Source: Myxococcales bacterium | GTDB taxonomy: Bacteria > Lernaellota > Lernaellaia > Lernaellales > Lernaellaceae | Direction: 5' to 3' | Assembly: GCA_012517325.1 (NCBI GenBank) | Contig: JAAYVF010000061.1 | Location: 1-63,661 of the forward strand | DNA: 63,661 bases | Shown here: in pieces, positions 8,357 to 15,864 of the stretch | Layout: each line of letters opens with the position of its first letter | Position numbering within the stretch: the stretch's first letter is position 1 | Translations under genes and position numbers: made by a program | Notes under the pieces: generated by a model | The model's database searches: none | Told to the model about the DNA's origin: nothing | Seen by the model: the letters and a program-made list of their open reading frames with translations, nothing else

Positions 8357-9778
8357 GTGGTCGAGAAAAACGTGCGTATCGAAAAAGATTCGTTGGGTCC
8401 GTTGGCAGTGCCGGCCGACGCGTATTGGGGCATCAACGTCGCGCGGGCGCTGGAAAACTTTCCGATCAGCCGCCGCAAGATCCATCCGCGGATCATCGAA
8501 GCCTATTGCCGGATCAAAAAAGCGGCCGCCAAGGTGAACCTGGAAGCCGGGCGCTTGACGAAAGACCAGGCCCGGGCGATCCGTCAGGCCGCCGACGAGG
8601 TGCTCGGCGGGGCGCTGCGCGACCAGTTCGTGGTCGATCTCTTCCAGGCCGGCGCCGGCACCAGCACGAACATGAACGCCAACGAGGTGCTCTGCAACCG
8701 CGCTCTCGAGATTCTCGGCCATCCCAAGGGGGAATACAAAATCCTCAACCCGAACGATCACGTCAACATGGGCCAGTCCACCAACGACACCTACCCGACG
8801 GCCATGCGGCTGGCGGCGGCGGACGCGCTGGCCGCTTTCTACCCCGAGGCCGAGGCGCTGGCGAAATCGCTCGCGGCGGTCGGAAAAAAATTCGCGCGCG
8901 TGCTCAAGAGCGGCCGTACCCACCTGCAGGACGCCGTGCCGATGACGCTGGGCAGCGAATTCAAGGCCTATGCCGAGGCGATCCTGGCGTCGGTCAAACA
9001 CGTCCGCCGCACGGCGCAGGATCTGTTTGAACTGGGCATCGGCGGCTCCGCGACCGGCACGGGAATGAACACCCACCCTGCTTACGCCGGCCGGATGGCG
9101 GCCGAACTGGCCCGCGAAACAGGCCTGCCGTTCCGCAAGGGCAAAGATTTGATCCACCTGATGCAGTCGCAGGCGGCGCTCGGCCGCGCTTCCGGCGCGA
9201 TGCGCGATTTCGCCGTCGAATTGGGCCGCATCGCCAACGATCTGCGCCTGCTGTCCTCCGGCCCGACCACCGGCCTGGCCGAAATCAAATTGCCCGCGGT
9301 GCAGGCCGGCTCCTCGATCATGCCGGGCAAGGTCAACCCGTCGATTCCCGAAATGGTCAACATGGTTTGCTTCCACGCGATCGGCAACGATCTGACCGTC
9401 AGCCAGGCCGTGGCCGCCGGCCAGATGGAACTCAACGTCATGATGCCCATCATGGCCGAAAATCTGATCGAAGCCGTCGAAGTCCTCACCTCGGCATGCC
9501 GCCAATTGCGCCTTCGCTGCGTCGACGGCATCACCGCCGATCCGGACCGCTGCCGTCATTACGCTTACCGCAGCATGGGGCTGGCCACGGCCCTCGCGCC
9601 GTCCATCGGCTACCTGGCTTCGGCCGGAGTCATGAAGCGGGCGCTGGCGGAAGGAAAAACGGTTCCGGACCTGGTGCGCGAAGAGAAGTTGCTGACGGAA
9701 GCGGAATTGAAACGCGTGCTCGACCCGGTGCGGATGACTCGACCCGACCCCGACCTGGCCAAGGCCAAGAAAAAATAG
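8357..9778 (+). CDS. Aspartase/fumarase superfamily lyase, aspartate ammonia-lyase-like
   Basis: Forms fumarate, either from aspartate (releasing ammonia) or from malate by dehydration. The 473-residue chain has the superfamily signature GSSIMPGKVNP from residue 318 and GRTHLQDAVPMTLG. The substrate-loop segment NPNDHVNMGQSTNDTYPTA has Ser-Thr, as in aspartases, where class II fumarases usually have Ser-Ser. The N-terminus, DQFVVDLFQAGAGTSTNMNANEV and GHPKGEY also read like AspA. GTG at 8357 follows AGGAG. Its place after a fumarate reductase would suit either activity, so I leave the symbol blank. It may fill the fumarase step in this block. Confidence 0.85.
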   Translation: MVEKNVRIEKDSLGPLAVPADAYWGINVARALENFPISRRKIHPRIIEAYCRIKKAAAKVNLEAGRLTKDQARAIRQAADEVLGGALRDQFVVDLFQAGAGTSTNMNANEVLCNRALEILGHPKGEYKILNPNDHVNMGQSTNDTYPTAMRLAAADALAAFYPEAEALAKSLAAVGKKFARVLKSGRTHLQDAVPMTLGSEFKAYAEAILASVKHVRRTAQDLFELGIGGSATGTGMNTHPAYAGRMAAELARETGLPFRKGKDLIHLMQSQAALGRASGAMRDFAVELGRIANDLRLLSSGPTTGLAEIKLPAVQAGSSIMPGKVNPSIPEMVNMVCFHAIGNDLTVSQAVAAGQMELNVMMPIMAENLIEAVEVLTSACRQLRLRCVDGITADPDRCRHYAYRSMGLATALAPSIGYLASAGVMKRALAEGKTVPDLVREEKLLTEAELKRVLDPVRMTRPDPDLAKAKKK

Positions 9779-9804
9779 CTGAAAATCATTCGCAATAAGC
9801 TTGA

Positions 9805-9834
9805 TTGTTGCGGCGGCGGGCTTAAGTTTTATCT
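9805..9834 (+). promoter_or_regulatory. Candidate sigma-70 promoter for citrate synthase
   Basis: TTGTTG at 9805-9810 and TTATCT at 9829-9834 are separated by 18 bases, 36 bases upstream of the citrate synthase ATG. The match to consensus is moderate. It lies in the only sizeable gap within the TCA block, which makes separate transcription of the last gene plausible. Confidence 0.35.
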
Positions 9835-9870
9835 AAGTCCAGTGAGGCGTTTTATACAAGGAGAACCGCC

Positions 9871-11109
9871 ATGATTCTGCATCGCAATGAATCCACGGTT
9901 ACCCCTCAGCCTATTTCCGCGGCCGCCGGCGTTCCCTCCGCCGAGGTGAAAAACATCGGTTTGCGCGGCGTCACAATCGCCGATTCCGCCATCTGCAAAG
10001 TGGACGGCGCCAACGGGATTCTGCTTTATCGCGGCTTCGACATCAAAACGCTGGCTCAAAATGCGACCTTCGAGGAAGTCGCCCACTTGTTGTTGCGCGG
10101 CAAATTGCCGAACCCCAAGGAACTGGCGACTTTTAAAAAGAAATTGGCCGAATATCGCCAATTGCCCGCGGGCATTATCGCCGCGCTGCAAACCATTCCG
10201 GCCAAGGCGGCCCCGATGGACGTCTTGCAAGCGCTCAACTCGCTGCTGGCGGCCTACGATCCCGACCTGACCGACGAAAGCAAGGAAGCCAATTATCGCA
10301 AGGGCGCGCGGCTGATCGCCCGGTTCCCGCTGGTCGTCGCGGCCTGGCACCGCATCCGCCAGGGATTGCCGGTCGCCGAACCCGACCCCTCGTTGTCGCA
10401 CGCGGCGGCCTTCCTCTTTGCGCTGCTGGGCAAGGAAGCCACCGCCGAGCAAGTCCGCAACATGGATGTGGCGCTGACGCTGCACGCCGAGCATTCCTTC
10501 AACGCCTCGACGTTTACCTGCCGCCAGATCGCCTCGACGCGCGCGCATCTGTACGCGTCGATCGGCGGCGCCATCGGCTCGCTGTCGGGCGAATTGCACG
10601 GCGGCGCCAACGCGCAGGTCTACCAGATGCTCAAGGAGGTCGGGCATAAGGACAAGGTCCGCGATTACGTCGTGCGCACGCTGGACGAAGGCGGGCGCAT
10701 CATGGGCATGGGCCACGCGATTTACAAAGTGCTCGATCCCCGGGCGCAGATTCTCGGCCCGATGTCCAAGGCGCTCGGCGAGAAGTCCGGCGATCCGATC
10801 TGGTACGAGCTGAGCGAGGAAATTCAGCGCGTCACGAAAGAAGAGTTCAAACGCCGCAAAGGCGCCGACATCAACGCCAACGTCGATTTCTTCTCGGCCT
10901 CGGTTTACCACTACATGGGCATTCCGGTCGATCTGTTCACGCCGATCTTCGCGGTCTCCCGCGTGGCCGGCTGGGCGGCCCATTACATCGAGGAAAAATT
11001 CGCCGAGGCCGCGCCGAAACCGGCCCTCTATCGCCCCAAAGCCGAATACATCGGCCGGTATTGCGGCCCGGAAGGCTGCCAGTGGGAAGATCTCGATCAT
11101 CGCGCCTGA
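9871..11109 (+). CDS. gltA: Citrate synthase
   Basis: Condenses oxaloacetate with acetyl-CoA to give citrate. The 412 residues contain the catalytic residues in expected context: H205/H208 in LHAEHSFNAST, H243 in GELHGGANAQV, MGMGHAIYKV, and D339 in NANVDFFSASVYHYMGIP. The N-terminal type-I extension with zinc ligands seen in E. coli GltA is absent, so it belongs to the shorter type II group. AAGGAG lies seven bases before the ATG. It closes the TCA block and is followed by a strong terminator. A 2-methylcitrate synthase role is possible for this fold, but the neighbours favour citrate synthase. Confidence 0.93.
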   Translation: MILHRNESTVTPQPISAAAGVPSAEVKNIGLRGVTIADSAICKVDGANGILLYRGFDIKTLAQNATFEEVAHLLLRGKLPNPKELATFKKKLAEYRQLPAGIIAALQTIPAKAAPMDVLQALNSLLAAYDPDLTDESKEANYRKGARLIARFPLVVAAWHRIRQGLPVAEPDPSLSHAAAFLFALLGKEATAEQVRNMDVALTLHAEHSFNASTFTCRQIASTRAHLYASIGGAIGSLSGELHGGANAQVYQMLKEVGHKDKVRDYVVRTLDEGGRIMGMGHAIYKVLDPRAQILGPMSKALGEKSGDPIWYELSEEIQRVTKEEFKRRKGADINANVDFFSASVYHYMGIPVDLFTPIFAVSRVAGWAAHYIEEKFAEAAPKPALYRPKAEYIGRYCGPEGCQWEDLDHRA

Positions 11110-11129
11110 ACCCTTTCCTCCGTTTCCCC

Positions 11130-11162
11130 GCCCGGTTCGCTTGACGAACCGGGCATTTTTTT
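11130..11162 (+). terminator. Rho-independent terminator after citrate synthase
   Basis: GCCCGGTTCG at 11130-11139 pairs perfectly with CGAACCGGGC at 11145-11154 around a 5-base loop, and a T-rich run (ATTTTTTT) follows. It starts 20 bases after the citrate synthase stop and should end transcription of the TCA block. Confidence 0.92.
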
Positions 11163-11205
11163 GTTTCTTGCCAGACGACAAAAATTCGGTTAATCCAAAG
11201 AATGT

Positions 11206-11223
11206 GGCACCGAGTGCCTTTTT
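11206..11223 (+). terminator. Small terminator-like hairpin in the leader of the next gene
   Basis: GGCAC at 11206-11210 pairs with GTGCC at 11214-11218 across CGA, followed directly by five T residues. The stem is only five base pairs. A further GTGCC at 11225-11229 could compete for the same left arm. It lies 23 bases before the downstream start codon, so it could be an attenuator or mere chance. Confidence 0.3.
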
Positions 11224-11246
11224 AGTGCCGAAACGAGGAGTTCGAC

Positions 11247-12263
11247 GTGACCGACATCAAGCAAGCCCTTCCCGTCTACGGAACCGACCTGATCCCGACT
11301 CTCGATCAACGGTACTTTGACGATTGCGTGGTTTTTTGCGCGCCGGAGGCGTGGAATATCGCCAAGCACCAATTCAAATTTCCGCCGAAGGAAATCGCCG
11401 TTCCCAAGGAAATGGAGCAGGCGCGCCTCGAACGCCGCATCCAACGCATGCCGCAAAGCGAAACGGTTTTCGGCATCGGCGGCGGCAGCGCCTGCGACGC
11501 GGCCAAGCTCTTCGCTCATTTGACGCACGCCAGGTTGATTCTCGTCCCCTCGATTTTAAGTGTGGATGCGCCCTTCACCAAAGCGATCGGCGTGCGCGTC
11601 AACCACCGGGTGCGGTACGTCGGCGAGGTCTATCCCGATCATCTGCTGATCGACTTCAACCTGATCCGTCAGGCGCCGCCGAAGCTGAACCGCGCCGGCG
11701 TCGGCGACATTCTGTCGATTTATACGGCGCTCAGTGATTGGCGGCTGGCGCATCAGGCGACGGGCGAAGCGTTCGACGAAACGCTCGCCGGGCAATCCCA
11801 GGCGCTTCTGGATCGGCTGTTTGCCGGCGCGACGGCGATCCGCGATTGCACCGACGAGGGTTTGAAGTTGCTGTCCGAACTGTACGTCGCGGAAGTGGCG
11901 CTGTGCGAAATCGCCGGCAACAGTCGCCCCGAGGAAGGCTCCGAACACTATTTCGCCTACTGTCTCGAATCGCTGACCCACAAACAGTATCTCCACGGCG
12001 AATTGATCGCACTCGGCGTGTTGCTCGGCGCGCTTTATCAGGAACAGCCGCTGGATCGCATTCTTGCCTTCCTTCATGAAACGCAGGTCGAATACCGGCC
12101 GGCGGCAATCGGCGTTACCGACGAGGAGATCTGCCATACATTGATCGCGTTGCCGCAATACCTGACGGAAGAACGGCAATTGCCCTACGGCATCTACCAC
12201 CACAAAGGCATGACGCCGGAAAGCGCGGATGCCTTGCTGAACCGCCTTCATTCGGTAATCTAA
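11247..12263 (+). CDS. Glycerol-1-phosphate dehydrogenase family protein (EgsA/AraM-like)
   Basis: Predicted NAD(P)H-dependent reductase of dihydroxyacetone phosphate to sn-glycerol-1-phosphate. The 338 residues show the nucleotide-binding GIGGGSACDAAKL, then VPSILSVDAPFTKA, GVGDILSIYTALSDWRLA, NSRPEEGSEHYFAY and HGELIALGVL. The Asp of GVGD and the two His residues of SEH and HGE are the expected metal ligands. GTG at 11247 follows GAGGAG. The AraM-like core motifs argue against an ordinary iron alcohol dehydrogenase. In bacteria such enzymes make archaeal-type glycerophosphate for lipids or other glycerol-phosphate compounds; which applies here is unknown. It stands alone between a terminator and an AT-rich gap. 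Confidence 0.8.
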   Translation: MTDIKQALPVYGTDLIPTLDQRYFDDCVVFCAPEAWNIAKHQFKFPPKEIAVPKEMEQARLERRIQRMPQSETVFGIGGGSACDAAKLFAHLTHARLILVPSILSVDAPFTKAIGVRVNHRVRYVGEVYPDHLLIDFNLIRQAPPKLNRAGVGDILSIYTALSDWRLAHQATGEAFDETLAGQSQALLDRLFAGATAIRDCTDEGLKLLSELYVAEVALCEIAGNSRPEEGSEHYFAYCLESLTHKQYLHGELIALGVLLGALYQEQPLDRILAFLHETQVEYRPAAIGVTDEEICHTLIALPQYLTEERQLPYGIYHHKGMTPESADALLNRLHSVI

Positions 12264-12383
12264 CAAACGATAATATGTCTAATATTCAATATATTATATA
12301 GCGACACTTAAAGTACATTCTATCCATTTGCCGCCTTGCCGTTCTAGATGTCGAAACCGCTTGAAATGTGATATATCAACTCC
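12264..12383 (+). promoter_or_regulatory. AT-rich leader of the radical SAM gene
   Basis: This 120-base gap is much more AT-rich than its surroundings, especially 12268-12302 with repeated TAATAT/ATATTA runs that form imperfect inverted repeats. Several TAATAT-like -10 boxes are possible but none has a convincing -35. It probably holds the promoter of the next gene, but I cannot fix its position. No known riboswitch fold was recognised. Confidence 0.35.
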
Positions 12384-13538
12384 ATGGAAATGAAGCCTCA
12401 TTCCGAAGGCCTGACACGGCGCGATTTTCTGTCCTTGCTCGCCGGCGTCGGCGGCGCGCTATGCCTGGGCTGCATGAAAGGCGCCAATTCGTCCGAAACG
12501 CCTCGTCCCCTTCCGGCCGAAAAGACCGCCGCTTTTCATCCGGCCCGGTTCTGGAAGGCCGAATCCGGGGCGATTCAATGCGATCTCTGCCCGCACGGCT
12601 GCACGATCAAACCGGGCGAGACGGGCTTCTGCCGCGTCCGTCGCAATGACAACGGTCAACTCGTCAGCCTGGTTTACGGCCAGCCCGTGACGGTCAACAA
12701 CGATCCGATCGAGAAAAAGCCGTTCAACCACGTTCTTCCGGGTTCGTTCGCGTTTTCGCTGGCTACCGTCGGTTGCAACATGACTTGCCGCCATTGCCAG
12801 AACTGGCAGATCTCTCAAGCCAAGCCCGGCGACCTTCCCGCTTACAACTGGTCGCCGGAAGATCTCGTCCGCCAGGCCAAAACGGCCAAAAGCCGGGCCA
12901 TCGCCTTTACCTACAACGAGCCGACAATCTGGACCGAATACGTTTTGGACACGGCGGCCGCGGCGAAAACGGTTGGCCTGCCGACGATCCTGATCAGTAA
13001 CGGCTTCATCCGCGAGGCCCCGCAACGTGAACTGGCCAAATCATTGCTCGCGTATAAAGTCGACTTGAAGGGTTTTTCCGAAAAATTCTACCGCGACATC
13101 TGCGGGGCGAGTTTGCAACCGGTGCTGGACGGCATGGTGCGCGTCCGCGAAGAGAAGTGCTGGCTGGAGATTGTCACGCTGGTGATTCCCACCCTCAACG
13201 ACGATCCGCAGGAATTGCGGCAGCTCGCCAAATGGGTGCTGGACCATCTCGGGCCGGACGTTCCGGTTCATTTCACGCGATTTCAACCACTCTACCGGCT
13301 GCGCAACCTGCCGCGCACGCCGGTCGAAACGCTGGAAAAAGCTCGCCAGATCGCCTTGGACGCCGGCTTGCATTACCCGTACGTCGGCAACGTGCCCGGA
13401 CACCCGGGAGGCAACACCTATTGCCCGCACTGCGGCGCAACGGTCATCCGCCGGGTCGGCTTCACCACGGAATTGGTCGGGATGAAGGACGGCGCTTGCG
13501 CCAAATGTCGCACGGCCATTGCCGGCGTCTGGTCCTAA
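12384..13538 (+). CDS. amrS: AmmeMemoRadiSam system radical SAM enzyme, Tat-exported or lipoprotein form
   Basis: A radical SAM enzyme of the group found with AMMECR1 and MEMO proteins; its substrate is not established. C131, C135 and C138 in CNMTCRHC bind the SAM 4Fe-4S cluster. The N-terminal zinc-like CDLCPHGC and the C-terminal GNVPGHPGGNTYCPHC...CAKC elements match the family, and the 384-residue length fits. The N-terminus has a Tat motif (TRRDFLS) followed by a hydrophobic stretch ending LCLGC, a plausible lipobox, which suggests export in folded form. No AMMECR1 or MEMO gene lies nearby in this window. The start ATG at 12384 keeps the whole Tat signal. Confidence 0.88.
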   Translation: MEMKPHSEGLTRRDFLSLLAGVGGALCLGCMKGANSSETPRPLPAEKTAAFHPARFWKAESGAIQCDLCPHGCTIKPGETGFCRVRRNDNGQLVSLVYGQPVTVNNDPIEKKPFNHVLPGSFAFSLATVGCNMTCRHCQNWQISQAKPGDLPAYNWSPEDLVRQAKTAKSRAIAFTYNEPTIWTEYVLDTAAAAKTVGLPTILISNGFIREAPQRELAKSLLAYKVDLKGFSEKFYRDICGASLQPVLDGMVRVREEKCWLEIVTLVIPTLNDDPQELRQLAKWVLDHLGPDVPVHFTRFQPLYRLRNLPRTPVETLEKARQIALDAGLHYPYVGNVPGHPGGNTYCPHCGATVIRRVGFTTELVGMKDGACAKCRTAIAGVWS

Positions 13539-13563
13539 AATACTCCGCGCCGCGACAAATCGC

Positions 13564-13592
13564 TTGACATTGCTCCCGCGCTTTCCAAAATC
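13564..13592 (+). promoter_or_regulatory. Possible promoter with consensus -35 only
   Basis: TTGACA at 13564-13569 is a perfect -35 box, but the hexamer 17 bases later (AAAATC) is a poor -10. It sits 28 bases before the MFS start in an 81-base gap. Confidence 0.3.
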
Positions 13593-13619
13593 GTCGCGTT
13601 TTTAAGGGATGGAAAAACG

Positions 13620-14789
13620 ATGACGCCCACACCGCCGCATTCCCGTTCGCAAACCGATTGGCTGCCCAGCCTGATCGTCGGCGGTTACGGCCTGTTCACC
13701 TCGGTGATGTTCTTTTTCATGCCGATTTATTTCGCCGACGAATTGGGTTTCAGCGGCATTCAGATCGGGCAATTGTATTCCGTGCTCGCCCTGGCCGGAT
13801 TTCTGGCCGCCCTGCCCGCCGGCCTGGGCAACGACCGCCTCACCAGCCGTTCGCTAATCATCGGCGCGCTCGTGGTGCAAGGCGGGGCGCTGTTTCTGCT
13901 CAACCGCGTCTCGCTGTTTCCGGTGGTCCTGGCCATCTACTTCGTCTGGTCGATCACCAACAATGTCTTCCGGCTCAGCGCCGAAATGCAAATGCTGAAA
14001 TCGGATACCGGCGAACGGACGAGCCAACGGATGAGCCTGTTTCTGGCTTGCCGGTTCGGCGGCCTGGCGATCGGGACCTTTTTCGCCGGTTACGTGCTGT
14101 ACCGGCTCGATTTTCGCGGCACGTTTCTGTTGATCGGCCTGTTCTGCCTGTTTTTGATCGTCCCGGCGTATCGCCTCGCACCGACGCCGATCGCGAAAAA
14201 CCGGCTGTCGGCCTATTGGGGCGATCTGAAATCCTGGCCGGTGATCCTCTTCATCGGTTGGATGTTCCTGTTCACCACGCATTGGGGTGTGGAATACACC
14301 TGCTACGGCTTGTTTCTCAAACGCGAGTTGCACCTGTCGCTGACGCAGATGGGCCACTACATGTGCGTCGAATACCTTGCCGTGCTGGCGACCGCGCTGC
14401 TGATCGGTCCGCGGATGGGCCGGCCCGGCGCGCTTACGGCTTACGGCATCGCCGGCCTGCTGCTTTCGGGAGTCGGCCACATCGGCATGGTGAACCACCA
14501 CGTCGCCGTCTCGCTCGCCTTTCGCGCCTTGCACGGCGTCGGTGACGGCATCATCATGGTGCTGACCTATCTGGGAATCGCCCGCCTGTTCGACGTCAAC
14601 CGCATGGGCGGCAACGCGGGCGCGATCAATCTGGCGATGACCCTGGGAATGATCACCGGCGCGTTGATCGCCGGGCCGCTCGGCGAAAAAGTCCGCTATA
14701 GCCTGCCGATCTGGGTGAGCGGCATCCTGCTCTTGTTGCTGGCCTTGCCGTTGGTGGCGAAAACCCGCCTGGGAAAGCGATTCGGTTAG
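13620..14789 (+). CDS. MFS transporter
   Basis: A 389-residue integral membrane protein with about twelve hydrophobic segments and the basic cytoplasmic loop GNDRLTSRS after the second segment, typical of the major facilitator superfamily. TTHWGVEYTCYGLFLKRELHLS in the second half resembles MFS_1-type nucleoside/sugar carriers (cut here to describe, not to assign). Substrate cannot be read from sequence. AAGGGATGG precedes the ATG at 13620. Its stop overlaps by four bases, tail to tail, with the minus-strand gene that follows, so no room exists for a separate terminator. Confidence 0.8.
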   Translation: MTPTPPHSRSQTDWLPSLIVGGYGLFTSVMFFFMPIYFADELGFSGIQIGQLYSVLALAGFLAALPAGLGNDRLTSRSLIIGALVVQGGALFLLNRVSLFPVVLAIYFVWSITNNVFRLSAEMQMLKSDTGERTSQRMSLFLACRFGGLAIGTFFAGYVLYRLDFRGTFLLIGLFCLFLIVPAYRLAPTPIAKNRLSAYWGDLKSWPVILFIGWMFLFTTHWGVEYTCYGLFLKRELHLSLTQMGHYMCVEYLAVLATALLIGPRMGRPGALTAYGIAGLLLSGVGHIGMVNHHVAVSLAFRALHGVGDGIIMVLTYLGIARLFDVNRMGGNAGAINLAMTLGMITGALIAGPLGEKVRYSLPIWVSGILLLLLALPLVAKTRLGKRFG

Positions 14790-15862
14790 TCGAACGACGG
14801 CGTGAATGGGTTGCGTTTTTCCAGCAGCGCCAGGATCTTGTTGATGGCGCCGCGGCTGGTGATCAACGAGGCATGGCCGCCTTCGATGAGCAAATTGTGC
14901 GCGCCGGCCAGCGTGGCGCTGTCGGGGGTGACGAAAAAATCCTCGCGCGCGGCCACGCAGTGGATTTCCACGTCGGCCGGCAACGGTCCCTCATGCAATT
15001 CGTTGAGGAACGTCGAGCCCGGCGTCATCTGCCAGAGCGTCTTGTAGAACGGCGCGAACAGCGCCAGCCCGGGTACGGTCATGTAGGTGCCGTGGAACGG
15101 CGAACCGACGGCGATCAGGCGGTTCACGTATTTTCCGAGGTCCAGTTTTTTCAAGCCCCATAAGGCGATCAGACCGCCCATCGAATGCGCCAGCGCACTG
15201 ATGCGGACGCCGCCCATCCGCGCGGAAAGCTTCGCCACCTTGGCGGTCAGCAGTTCGCTGCTTTTTTCGATCGAACCGACGTTCAGCAGGCCCAGATCGA
15301 TGGAAAGGACGGGAAAGCCTTCCAGCTTCAGCCGGCGCTCCAGAAAACGGAGCACGCCGCGTGTGCCCAGCCAGCCGTGGATCAACAGAACCGGCTGGCG
15401 AAAACCGGCGCTCGGCTCGCCGAATTCCCGACTATCGACCAGGTTGCCGTGGATTTCGCCCCAGGCATACAACAGCACGTTGACGGCCTGCTCGAGATTC
15501 ATCACCTGCATGTGCAACGCGTAGCGCGCCATTTCCTTCGCGGTCAACGTTTTGGGCTGGACGAAGAGAAACCGCAACCCCATGCAGACGCCACCGTTCC
15601 CTCGGCATTCGTCACCCTTGACGTGAATTACTTCGGCGCGACCGATAAACGGGCGCAGGTCGTCCATCAGGGTGAATTCGAAATCGACGATCGTCCCCTC
15701 CGACCAGGGTTTCTCCACCCGCACCCGCATGCCGCTGGCGCTGATGTCGCCCACTTCGGCGGTGAGGTGCTGGTCCCGATGGCGCAGGTGTGCGTTCAAG
15801 ACGGTGGTTACCGGCACCCGCGGAAACGAACGTCGTTCGAGAATGTTGCGTGGATTGCTCAT
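14786..15862 (-). CDS. PilZ domain fused to an alpha/beta hydrolase
   Basis: The 358-residue protein starts with a PilZ domain (about 8-118) holding both c-di-GMP contact motifs: R11-S-F-P-R15 and D39-I-S41-A-S-G44. A lipase-type alpha/beta hydrolase follows from about 155, with LLIHGWLG (oxyanion region, 159-166), nucleophile S227 in AHSMGG, and a likely catalytic His in EGGHASLI near the C-terminus. No signal peptide is seen, so it should be cytoplasmic. The ATG at 15862 starts two bases after the stop of the upstream dehydrogenase; a longer frame to 16021 only reads through that gene. Inferred role: a lipid or ester hydrolase switched by c-di-GMP. Confidence 0.88.
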   Translation of the reverse strand: MSNPRNILERRSFPRVPVTTVLNAHLRHRDQHLTAEVGDISASGMRVRVEKPWSEGTIVDFEFTLMDDLRPFIGRAEVIHVKGDECRGNGGVCMGLRFLFVQPKTLTAKEMARYALHMQVMNLEQAVNVLLYAWGEIHGNLVDSREFGEPSAGFRQPVLLIHGWLGTRGVLRFLERRLKLEGFPVLSIDLGLLNVGSIEKSSELLTAKVAKLSARMGGVRISALAHSMGGLIALWGLKKLDLGKYVNRLIAVGSPFHGTYMTVPGLALFAPFYKTLWQMTPGSTFLNELHEGPLPADVEIHCVAAREDFFVTPDSATLAGAHNLLIEGGHASLITSRGAINKILALLEKRNPFTPSFD

Positions 15863-15864
15863 GG

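Noticed and set aside
12264-12383. A riboswitch in the leader of the radical SAM gene
   Set aside because: The region is AT-rich with weak inverted repeats, and no conserved riboswitch core (SAM, cobalamin or other) could be recognised.
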